Of a DNA stretch of 64,000 nucleotides, positions 11,743 to 19,031 are shown in pieces. Location of the stretch: positions 2,356,001 through 2,420,000 of the forward strand of contig NZ_OZ255701.1 of the NCBI RefSeq assembly GCF_965276875.1, given 5' to 3'. The notes beneath the pieces were generated by a model. That model searched no databases. It had not been told where the DNA came from and worked only from the letters and a program-made list of their open reading frames with translations. Source of the stretch: Lichenicoccus sp965276875 (GTDB lineage: Bacteria; Pseudomonadota; Alphaproteobacteria; Acetobacterales; Acetobacteraceae). Positions within the stretch are counted from its first letter, which is position 1; each line of letters opens with the position of its first letter. The translations under genes and the position numbers were made by a program.

Positions 11743-12328
11743 GGGTGCGGCGCAGTGCCGCAGGGTCGAGCCACAGCGCCCCATGACGCGCCGACGTCAG
11801 GGCTTGCGCGATCCGCGCGAGGCTTTGCGGGCGTAGCCGAAAGGCTTGGCCGTAGGCTGCCAGCGCGGTATCGAAATCGCCTGTCTCCTGCAAGGAAACG
11901 CCAAGATTGAAGGCGGCTTCATGGAAGTCTGTCTGGAGTCGCAAGGCTTCGCGGTAGGCGTGGATCGCTGCTGTGTGATCGCCGGTGTCCTGATAGGCGA
12001 GGCCGAGGCTGTAATGGGCCTGTGCGAAGTTTGCATCGAGGTGCAGGGCCGCTTGGAAGTTTGCAATTGCGGCATCGCGCTTGCCGTTCGCGGCGAGGCA
12101 TTGGCCGAGCCGATGCGCGGCGATGGGACTGGATCGCGCGGCGCGGCCGAGCGCGATGATTGCGGCCTCGTATTGTCCACGGTCCTGAAGCAATGCCCCG
12201 AGTTCGAGCCAGCCCGGGCCGTACTGCGGGAAACGTTCGAGTTCAGGAAGCGCCTGTGCTGCCGCGGGATCACCGGCGCGCAGCAGGTCAATGGCGTTGC
12301 GAAACGCCCGTATCGGGTCGGCAGCCAT
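11696..12328 (-). CDS. TPR-repeat protein
   Basis: This 210-residue soluble protein is built mainly of tetratricopeptide repeats. Consecutive units are visible as GPGWLELGALLQDRGQYEAA, AQAHYSLGLAYQDTGDHTAA and HEAAFNLGVSLQETGDFDTA, each with the W/L-G-A/P pattern. Such proteins are scaffolds and no catalytic motif is present. It starts directly after the stop of the FAD hydroxylase gene (TGA at 12331-12329, ATG at 12328), so it is probably the last gene of the polyketide operon, but a role there is only inferred. The 3' end overlaps the plus-strand gene ending at 11742. Confidence 0.85.
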   Translation of the reverse strand: MAADPIRAFRNAIDLLRAGDPAAAQALPELERFPQYGPGWLELGALLQDRGQYEAAIIALGRAARSSPIAAHRLGQCLAANGKRDAAIANFQAALHLDANFAQAHYSLGLAYQDTGDHTAAIHAYREALRLQTDFHEAAFNLGVSLQETGDFDTALAAYGQAFRLRPQSLARIAQALTSARHGALWLDPAALRRTLSGAHENSSGSDPVR

Positions 12329-13885
12329 TCAGGCGAGGTCCAGTGCCTTGGCGAGATCGTCGCGATTGGAGCCATAGATGAATCGGTCCGGCCGCACCAG
12401 CAAGCCGGTGGCGCGATGCGCGCGGAACTGCGCATGCAGCCGGTCCTCGCACTCAACCACCCCGTCGGCGCCCAACTCCTGCCAGGAGTGACGCCGCGGG
12501 AACACACGCAGCGCGCGCACACCGAACCGGCGCAGGTGCGCGGGCATGCCGTCGCCGTCGTCCCAGGTGAGATAGCTCCAGCCTGATCCGAGCAGATCGT
12601 CGAGCCGGCGGCGATGGCCCGAGGCGGTGAGCACCCAGGGTTGGCATAGCAACCGGCCGGCGGGGCTGCGCCGGGCGCGTTTGGCCGCGAACCATCCGGG
12701 CCCGGACACCCATTCCGGCTTGATGTGAAAATGACGTATCCGGTGCCCCAGCCCGGGCAACCGCACGGCGATACGGCAGGCGGCGTCGCGCAAGTTGGCG
12801 AGCGGCTCGTGGCGGACCATGACCAGCGCCCCGACGTGTTGCGAAAAGCGTGTCACCGTCTCGATGTTCGGCCGCCGCTCGGTCTCGTAGCTGTCGAGCA
12901 GCGAGTCCGGCGCCTCTCCGGCCAGCACCGCGGCAAGCTTCCAGCACAAATTGCCGGCGTCGCGTATGCCGGAGCTGAGCCCTTGGCCAGCGAATGGCGG
13001 CATCAGATGCGCCGCGTCGCCGCACAGGAACACGCGTCCTTCGCGAAAGCGTTCCGCCTGCCGGACGTGAAACACGTAGACCCAGCTTTGCACGATCTCG
13101 ATTGTCGCGGGATCGACGCCGCGCGCCACCAGCAGCCGCGCAATTCCGGCCGGGGTGTTGGCTTGTCGCGGGTCCTCGTCGCGTCGCAGCCGGAACTCCC
13201 AGCGACGCAGGCCGCCCGGGGTCAGGCACTCGGCACCGGGACGGGCGGGATCGGCGATGAAACTGAAGTCGAGCTGAGCCGCCGGATCGCCCCCTGAATT
13301 ATGCTCCGGATCGGCGGCATGCGCCTGGATGTCGATCCAGGGTTCGGGGAGCGTTTGACCGGGCAGCGCGATGCCCAGCAGCTTGCGGGTGGTGCTTGAG
13401 CCGCCGTCGCAGCCGACCAGCGCGCGGGCACGGATTTCGATGGCGGCCCCGTCGGCCTCGCGAAGCAGGGTCGCGGTCACACCCGCCGCATCCTGGGCGA
13501 TGGCGCTGAGCGAATGGCCGCTCAATACCTGCACGCAACCCGGCAGCGCCTCGCGCAGCGTCTGTTCGAGCCGCGGCTGGTGGAAGAAGCTGGTGCCCGG
13601 AAGCCCCTGCCGGCCGCGCCCCTCCAGCGCGCAGCTCAGGAAGATGCGGTCGCGATGCCGCAGATGCAGGCTGACCCGGGTATGCAGATGCTTCAGCATC
13701 GGCTCCAGTAGCCCCACCCGCTGCCAGACACGCAGGGCGTCCTCGTCGATGGCGATGGCGCGCGGGCGGGGGTCGATGCCGTGCTGGCGTTCCACCACCA
13801 GCGTGCGCAGGCCGGCAGTACCCAGCAGGTTCGCCACCGTTGCCCCAACCGGTCCCAATCCGACCACGATGACGTCGCATTGCAT
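12329..13885 (-). CDS. FAD-dependent aromatic monooxygenase (MhpA/UbiH-like hydroxylase)
   Basis: This is a 518-residue flavoprotein monooxygenase. It has the N-terminal FAD motif VVGLGPVGATVANLLGTAG (residues 6-24), the NAD(P)H/FAD DG motif VGCDGGSSTTRKLLG and the GD motif FLCGDAAHLMPPFAGQGL, in the order of class A phenolic hydroxylases such as 3-(3-hydroxyphenyl)propionate hydroxylase. The C-terminal about 140 residues resemble the thioredoxin-like extension of that group. In type III polyketide clusters such an enzyme hydroxylates the resorcinol ring toward a quinone (SrsC in the Streptomyces srs pathway); that role is inferred here from the adjacent methyltransferase and type III PKS. 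It follows the methyltransferase by 15 bp. Confidence 0.88.
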   Translation of the reverse strand: MQCDVIVVGLGPVGATVANLLGTAGLRTLVVERQHGIDPRPRAIAIDEDALRVWQRVGLLEPMLKHLHTRVSLHLRHRDRIFLSCALEGRGRQGLPGTSFFHQPRLEQTLREALPGCVQVLSGHSLSAIAQDAAGVTATLLREADGAAIEIRARALVGCDGGSSTTRKLLGIALPGQTLPEPWIDIQAHAADPEHNSGGDPAAQLDFSFIADPARPGAECLTPGGLRRWEFRLRRDEDPRQANTPAGIARLLVARGVDPATIEIVQSWVYVFHVRQAERFREGRVFLCGDAAHLMPPFAGQGLSSGIRDAGNLCWKLAAVLAGEAPDSLLDSYETERRPNIETVTRFSQHVGALVMVRHEPLANLRDAACRIAVRLPGLGHRIRHFHIKPEWVSGPGWFAAKRARRSPAGRLLCQPWVLTASGHRRRLDDLLGSGWSYLTWDDGDGMPAHLRRFGVRALRVFPRRHSWQELGADGVVECEDRLHAQFRAHRATGLLVRPDRFIYGSNRDDLAKALDLA

Positions 13886-13900
13886 GTCAGTCGGCCCAAG

Positions 13901-14605
13901 TCAGTTGGCGCGGCCAAGTCCCTCGACGCAGAGCCGGAACATCGGCCGCCAGCGCAACTGCGCCTCGACCCCGGCCGCCGCCAGCAGCGCCCGCCAATCG
14001 CCGACGCGAAAGCTCCGCGCCACCGAGGTCTGCCCGTCCAGACGCACGATCCGGTGCCAGCGCGCCAGCCGGGCTGCGATGCCGAAGCCGGTATAGGCGA
14101 TTCGGTGCCGGTGCAGGTCGTTGACGAACCAGCCACGCGCGGCGCGGGCGTCCATCCAGCGTAGAAAGTCGATTACCTGCCCGTCGGTCAGATGGTGGGT
14201 GAACAGTGAGCTGACCACGAAGTCGGCTTGCCCGGGATAGTCGAACACGTCGCCGGTGACGTACTCGATCGCCATTGCCGCGGGCGTCCTGGCGTTCGCA
14301 GCCCCCTCGCTGCGCGGGTTGAGGTCAAGGCCGGTGAGTCGCGCTTGCAGGCCGCGCCGATTCGACCAGCGTCGTATCCGCCGCAGCAGATCGCCTTCGC
14401 CGCTGCCGACATCGAGCACGGAGATGCGGCTGCCGAGCGGCAAGCCGCTTGTCGCGCGTTGCAGGAAGCCGATGGTCGGCGCATGCGCCAGCATCACCCG
14501 GCTGACCGCGGCGAGGTCGTCCATCACCGCGGCAAATGTCTCCGGTCCGACGTCATCCGCATCGAGGATCTCGGGGCCCGGCGCGCGGCGCGACAGATCC
14601 GTCAA
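13901..14605 (-). CDS. SAM-dependent methyltransferase of the type III PKS cluster
   Basis: This 234-residue class I methyltransferase has motif I VLDVGSGEGDLLRRI (about residues 63-77), an acidic loop LTGLDLNPRS and motif-IV-like FVVSSLFTHHL. The start is a TTG at 14605 that overlaps the stop of the polyketide synthase gene (TTGA), so it should be translated by coupling. Methylation of a phenolic or quinone product of the adjacent synthase is the likely job (inference from the order PKS, methyltransferase, hydroxylase, as in known alkylresorcinol/alkylquinone pathways). Confidence 0.87.
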   Translation of the reverse strand: MTDLSRRAPGPEILDADDVGPETFAAVMDDLAAVSRVMLAHAPTIGFLQRATSGLPLGSRISVLDVGSGEGDLLRRIRRWSNRRGLQARLTGLDLNPRSEGAANARTPAAMAIEYVTGDVFDYPGQADFVVSSLFTHHLTDGQVIDFLRWMDARAARGWFVNDLHRHRIAYTGFGIAARLARWHRIVRLDGQTSVARSFRVGDWRALLAAAGVEAQLRWRPMFRLCVEGLGRAN

Positions 14606-15666
14606 GCCGCGCGTCGGAAGCAGAAGCTCTCCGCCACCATGCCCGGGCCGAACGCCATGGCGAGGCCACGCGTACCCTCCCGTTCGGCGAGCATCCGGGC
14701 GAGCACGAACATCACCGTCGCCGACGACATGTTGCCGTAGTCATGCAGCACCGCGCGCGAATGGCGCAGCGCCGCTGGCGGCAGCGACAGGCTGATCTCG
14801 ACCGCGTCGAGCACGGTGCGGCCGCCGGCATGCACCGCCCACAGATCATAGGCGTCCGCCGCACGGCCGCGCAGCATGTCGGCGCCGCCCTCGCCGCGCA
14901 GCGCCTCGGCGATCCGTCCCGGCACCTTGCCCGACAGGTGCATGTCGAAGCCCTGATCGCCGATCCGCCAGGTGATCAGGCGCTCGCTGTCGGGAATGAT
15001 GGCGCTCTGGAAATCCTCGATCGCCAGCCCCACCGGGTCGGCGCTGACCAGGGCCGCCGAGGCGCCGTCGGCGAACAGCATGAACGACAGCACCGTCTCC
15101 AGGTCCGAGGTCTCCTGCAGGTGCAAGGTGCTGAGTTCGCAGTTTACCACCAGCACGCGGGCGCGCGGGTCCGCGCGTACCGTATCGCAGGCCAGCCGCA
15201 GCGCCGGTACCGCCGCCGAGCAGCCCATGAAGCCGATCAGGCTGCGGCCGACGGAGAGGGGCAGGTCCAGCGCCTCGGTGAGTTGCAGATCGAGGCCCGG
15301 CGCGGTGAAGCCGGTGCAGGAGGCCACTACCACATGGGTGATGCGACGGCGGTCGGCGCCCAGATCCAGAGCGTCCGCGGCTTGCAGCGCCAGGCTGCGC
15401 GCGAACGGCTCATACAGCCGCATGCGGGCCGCGGTGGTCGGGAATGCGCCACGGCGGTAGAAGCCGTCGGCGTCGACCTCGCCGGCCTCGAGCCTGCCTG
15501 GACGCAGATGCGAATAGCGATGCGCAATCCCGGCACGCTCGGCCATGCGGTCGAACACCATGCGCGCGCGGTCGTCGGCGAGCAGCGTGCGCGCGAACGC
15601 CAGGAACGGACGATGCACGTCCTGCTCCGGCACCGCGGTGCCGATCCGGTTGATATGCGGGGTCAT
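14602..15666 (-). CDS. Type III polyketide synthase (alkylresorcinol/alkylpyrone-type)
   Basis: The ATG at 15666 (ATGA overlap with the ketosynthase gene) gives 354 residues, the normal size for a chalcone-synthase-like enzyme. The catalytic triad is visible: Cys117 in VVVASCTGFTAPG, His279 in DLWAVHAGGRTVLD and Asn312 in LHDYGNMSSATVMF. FMGCSAAVPALRLA and CELSTLHLQ are also typical of bacterial members. Such synthases extend a fatty acyl starter with malonyl-CoA and cyclise it to alkylresorcinols or alkylpyrones. A dedicated ACP and FabF-like ketosynthase directly upstream suggest that the starter is delivered or tailored on the ACP. The longer upstream frame lies inside the neighbouring gene. 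Confidence 0.93.
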   Translation of the reverse strand: MTPHINRIGTAVPEQDVHRPFLAFARTLLADDRARMVFDRMAERAGIAHRYSHLRPGRLEAGEVDADGFYRRGAFPTTAARMRLYEPFARSLALQAADALDLGADRRRITHVVVASCTGFTAPGLDLQLTEALDLPLSVGRSLIGFMGCSAAVPALRLACDTVRADPRARVLVVNCELSTLHLQETSDLETVLSFMLFADGASAALVSADPVGLAIEDFQSAIIPDSERLITWRIGDQGFDMHLSGKVPGRIAEALRGEGGADMLRGRAADAYDLWAVHAGGRTVLDAVEISLSLPPAALRHSRAVLHDYGNMSSATVMFVLARMLAEREGTRGLAMAFGPGMVAESFCFRRAA

Positions 15667-16901
15667 GCGCTCTCCAACGTGCGATGCGGCCGTGCGGATG
15701 CGCGTCGTGCGACCAGGGTGGCGTTCAGCCCGCCGAACGCCAGCGAATTGGACAGGGCGAACTCGACCGCGCACGCACGGCTTGCGTTCGGGACGCAGTC
15801 GATGTCGCACTCAGGATCGAGTGCGGTGAAACCGATCGTCGGCGGCAGCACGCCGTCGCGCAAAGCGAGCACCGTCGCCACCAGCTCCAGCGCGCCGCTC
15901 GCGGTCATGCAATGGCCCAGCATTGATTTCGTCGAGGAGACGGGGAGCTTGGGCAAATGGTCGCCGAACACCATGCGCAGGGCGGCAACCTCGGTGCGGT
16001 CGTTCAGCCGCGTGCCGGTGCCATGCGCATTGACGTAGCCGATAGCCGCCGACGGCAGCCCCGCGTCGGCCAGCGCCGCCTGCATCGACGCCGCCGCACC
16101 CGCCGCACTCGGTGCGGTAATGTCGCCGGCGTCGGCGGAGCAGCCGAAGCCGATCAATTCGGCATGGATCGCGGCCCCACGCGCCACCGCGGCGTCCCAG
16201 GCCTCCAGCACGAACATCGCACCCCCCTCGCCAATCACCAAGCCGGCGCGGCCCAGAGAGAACGGCCGGCAGACATCCGGGCTGAGCACCCGCAGCGCCT
16301 CCCAGCTTTTAAGGAACCCGACCACCACGGAGGCGTCGGCGCCGCCGGTGATGGCAAGGTCGAGCATGCCGGCGCGGACCATTTGAAAGGCGTAGCCGAT
16401 CGCATGGTTGGACGAGGCACAGGCGGAGGCCAGCGCCATTGTCGGCCCGCGCAGGCCGAACTCCATCGAGATGTGGCTTGCGGCACCGCTTGGCATGGCG
16501 CGCGGCACGGTGAACGGATGCACCCGGCTGGCGCCGTCGCCGTAGAAGCTCTTGTAGGTGGCATCCAGGCTGTCATGGCCCAGGGCCGCGGCCAGCACCG
16601 CGCCGCCGCGGCCCCCGGCTGCCGCCGTGTCGATGCCGGCGTCGCGCACCGCTTCGCGGGTGGCGACCAACGCGAGCTGGGTGCCGCGATCCAGCAGCGC
16701 CAGCCGTTTCGGCTCGAAATGCGCGGGCGGATTAAACCCCTTGATCTCGGCCGCGACCCGGGCCGTCAGCCGCTCGGTTGGGATGTTGGTGATCGGACCA
16801 ATGCCGCAGATGCCGGCCTTGAGCGCGGTCCATAGTCGGGGGATATCGTTGCCGGTGGCGGCGATGCCGCCGATGCCGGTGATGGCGACGCGGCGGTTCA
16901 A
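15663..16901 (-). CDS. FabF-like beta-ketoacyl-ACP synthase
   Basis: This 412-residue condensing enzyme has a complete Cys-His-His triad: Cys161 in ALASACASSNHAIG, His293 in VNAHGTGTRLND and His330 in SSTKSMLGHCM with Lys325. It starts MNRRVAITGIGGIAATGND. It overlaps both the ACP gene (16898-16901) and the polyketide synthase gene (15663-15666) by ATGA, so it belongs to this cassette rather than to housekeeping fatty-acid synthesis. It probably elongates or branches the acyl chain on the partner ACP before the type III synthase acts (inference). Confidence 0.92.
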   Translation of the reverse strand: MNRRVAITGIGGIAATGNDIPRLWTALKAGICGIGPITNIPTERLTARVAAEIKGFNPPAHFEPKRLALLDRGTQLALVATREAVRDAGIDTAAAGGRGGAVLAAALGHDSLDATYKSFYGDGASRVHPFTVPRAMPSGAASHISMEFGLRGPTMALASACASSNHAIGYAFQMVRAGMLDLAITGGADASVVVGFLKSWEALRVLSPDVCRPFSLGRAGLVIGEGGAMFVLEAWDAAVARGAAIHAELIGFGCSADAGDITAPSAAGAAASMQAALADAGLPSAAIGYVNAHGTGTRLNDRTEVAALRMVFGDHLPKLPVSSTKSMLGHCMTASGALELVATVLALRDGVLPPTIGFTALDPECDIDCVPNASRACAVEFALSNSLAFGGLNATLVARRASARPHRTLESA

Positions 16902-17218
16902 CCGATGGCCGCGCTGCTCGCCGCTTCCCTAGCGCGGGTGGCATCGATGGAGCGCAACACATGCGCCACCAAATCGCCGATGGTGCCGAACTCCGCCCCG
17001 GCCTGGTCGGAGACCACGGGGATTTCAACGTCATAGCGTGATTCGATTTCGAAGATCGTCTGCACCATGTCGAGCGACGGAATGCCGAGCTGTTCGATGG
17101 AGGCATCGAGCCCGAGTTTGCCGCGATCGATCTGGGTTTCCTTGGCGACGATATCGAGAATGTCGGGCGTGCGTGGATCCTGCTCCGGCAACACTCCCCT
17201 GGTATCGGCTTGCGGCAT
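16898..17218 (-). CDS. Acyl carrier protein
   Basis: This is a 106-residue carrier protein, somewhat longer than housekeeping AcpP (about 78 aa) at both ends. The phosphopantetheine site is Ser48 in EQLGIPSLDMVQTIFEIE, followed by the acidic recognition helix (FEIESRYDVEIP). It is the first gene of the tightly overlapped cassette ACP-KS-PKS-methyltransferase. The gap to the upstream hydrolase gene is only 19 bp. A dedicated ACP for a type III polyketide pathway is noteworthy, because most type III synthases use CoA-linked substrates. Confidence 0.9.
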   Translation of the reverse strand: MPQADTRGVLPEQDPRTPDILDIVAKETQIDRGKLGLDASIEQLGIPSLDMVQTIFEIESRYDVEIPVVSDQAGAEFGTIGDLVAHVLRSIDATRAREAASSAAIG

Positions 17219-17237
17219 TCGGTCTGCTCCTCAATCC

Positions 17238-18077
17238 TTATGCTTCTACCCCGTGGCTGGCGAACCACGCCAGCATGCGCGTCCAACCGTCCTCGGCCGC
17301 TTCGCGCCGGTAACTCGGCCGGTAGTCCGCGTGAAAACCGTGTGGTGCGTCGGGATAGACGATAAACGTGACCTGCCGGCCGGCAGCGTGCGCACGGGCT
17401 TCCGCCTCATGGCGCTGCGCCGGCGAGCTCGATGGATCCGCACCACCATACAGGCCGAGCAGCGGGCATTGCAGAGAGGCCGCGACATCAAGCGGGTCCT
17501 GCGGCTGAATTGCGGTGCGCGCACCCCCGAGCGGCCCATACCAGGCGACCGCCGCCTTCAGCGCCTGGTTGTGCGCGGCATAGATCCAGGTGTCGCGGCC
17601 GCCGCGGCAGAAGCCGGTGACGCCCAGCCGGGCGGGATTGCCGTGGCCGTGTGCCGTGGCCCAGGCAGCGGTCGCGTCGAGGTCCGACAGCATCGTCGCA
17701 TCCGGCGCCCTGTCGATAACGTCACGCACGATCTCCTGTGGATCGGTCAGCTTCGACAGGTCGGCGAGGCGGGCATAGAGCTCGGGAGCCACCGCCAGGT
17801 AGCCGGCCTTGGCCAGACGTCGGCAGACATCCTTGATGTAGTCGTGGACGCCGAAGATCTCCTCGATCACCAGCACCGTGGCATAGGGTCCCGCACCCGC
17901 CGGCCGAGCGGCGTAGGCGGGCAGATGCCCGTCCGCCACGGGGATCTGCACCTCGCCCGCGACCAGCCCGTTGCTGTCGGTGTGAATGACCTGTGCCAGC
18001 GCGCGCGGCGTGGCCATGGTCAGGCCGCCGATCAGCGAGGTCATGACGAAGCCGCGCCGGGCAAGGGAGGGATTCAT
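17238..18077 (-). CDS. Secreted dienelactone-hydrolase-family protein
   Basis: This alpha/beta hydrolase is about 279 residues from the ATG at 18077. An ATG at 18086 is also possible and adds three residues. I prefer 18077 because it forms an ATGA overlap with the preceding gene and has GGGGCC just upstream. The N-terminus (SLARRGFVMTSLIGGLTMA, then PRALAQ) looks like a twin-arginine signal peptide. The dienelactone-hydrolase catalytic pattern is present: Glu in VLVIEEIFGVHDYI, the nucleophile Cys in LGVTGFCRGGRDTW and His in DAPHGFHADYRPS. The substrate is unknown. It lies 19 bp upstream of the ACP gene. Confidence 0.88.
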   Translation of the reverse strand: MNPSLARRGFVMTSLIGGLTMATPRALAQVIHTDSNGLVAGEVQIPVADGHLPAYAARPAGAGPYATVLVIEEIFGVHDYIKDVCRRLAKAGYLAVAPELYARLADLSKLTDPQEIVRDVIDRAPDATMLSDLDATAAWATAHGHGNPARLGVTGFCRGGRDTWIYAAHNQALKAAVAWYGPLGGARTAIQPQDPLDVAASLQCPLLGLYGGADPSSSPAQRHEAEARAHAAGRQVTFIVYPDAPHGFHADYRPSYRREAAEDGWTRMLAWFASHGVEA

Positions 18078-19003
18078 CGGCCCCATCTTAGTACTAGCGG
18101 ATCAAGCCGACGCGCCGTCTCGATCAGGCCAAGGCGGGTTGCCGGATCGAGCGGGACCAGCGGATGGCGCGGCGTCTCGCAGGCGATGATGCCGCCCTCT
18201 TGCATCAGGCTTTTGGCCGCAAGCAGCCCGCATTGGCGGTTCTCGTAGTTGATCAGCGGCAGGCAGCGTTCGTAGCCGGCGACGGCCGCGGCGCGGTCGC
18301 CCGCCTGCCAGGCGCGCAGGATCGGCCCGACGAGATCGGCATAGGCGCCGCCGGTGACGCTGCCGGTGGCGCCGGCCTCCAGATCGGCGAGCAGGGTGAT
18401 CGCCTCCTCGCCGTCCCATGGGCCCTCTATCGCCTCACCGCCAGTCGCGATCAGCCGGCGCAGCTTGGCCGCCGCCTGCGGCACCTCGATCTTGAAATAA
18501 CGGACCTGTTCGATCTCGCGCGCCATCCGTGCCAGCAGCTCGACCGAGAGCAGCGTGCCGCTGACCGGCGCGTCCTGGACCATGACCGGGATGTCGATCG
18601 CGTCCGAGACGGCGCGGAAGAAATCGAAGATCGCGGCCTCACTTAGCCGGATCGTCGCACCATGGTAAGGCGGCATCACCATCACCATCGCCGCCCCCAT
18701 CGCCTGCGCAGCACGGCTGCGTTCGGCGCACAGACGCGAGCTGCAATGCGTGGTGGTCACGATCACCGGCACGCGGCCTGCGACATGCTCGAGGATCGCG
18801 CGCGTCAGCAGCGCGCGCTCCTCGTCGGAGAGGACGAACTGCTCGGAAAAATTGGCGAGGATGCAAAGCCCATCGATGCCGCAATCGATCATGAAATCGA
18901 TGCAGCGCAACTGGCACGGCATGTCGATGGCGCCGCGCTCGTCGAAAATGGTCGGCGCCACCGGGAAAATTCCCCGGTAGGGCGCATTGCTGCTGGTCAT
19001 CAT
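18074..19003 (-). CDS. Dihydrodipicolinate synthase (DapA)-family aldolase/dehydratase
   Basis: The start at 19003 (ATGATG behind GAGGAGAGCGGGAAG) gives a 309-residue TIM-barrel protein. Family features are YRGIFPVAPTIFDERGAID at the N-terminus, IDGLCILANFSEQFVLSDEE (the usual GTTGE position reads ANFSE) and the Schiff-base lysine in VRYFKIEVPQAAAKL. The altered GTTGE-like motif argues against true lysine biosynthesis and for a sugar-acid or keto-acid lyase/dehydratase, such as an L-2-keto-3-deoxyarabonate dehydratase-like enzyme (inference). It lies between the S9 peptidase and the hydrolase in the same direction. Confidence 0.85.
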   Translation of the reverse strand: MMTSSNAPYRGIFPVAPTIFDERGAIDMPCQLRCIDFMIDCGIDGLCILANFSEQFVLSDEERALLTRAILEHVAGRVPVIVTTTHCSSRLCAERSRAAQAMGAAMVMVMPPYHGATIRLSEAAIFDFFRAVSDAIDIPVMVQDAPVSGTLLSVELLARMAREIEQVRYFKIEVPQAAAKLRRLIATGGEAIEGPWDGEEAITLLADLEAGATGSVTGGAYADLVGPILRAWQAGDRAAAVAGYERCLPLINYENRQCGLLAAKSLMQEGGIIACETPRHPLVPLDPATRLGLIETARRLDPLVLRWGR

Positions 19004-19031
19004 GACTTCCCGCTCTCCTCGCGCTAACGCG

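Noticed and set aside
14536..16038. 500-codon plus-strand frame opposite the type III PKS and ketosynthase
   Set aside because: Composition (Arg/Ala/Gln-rich) and complete overlap with three intact minus-strand genes mark it as a shadow frame.
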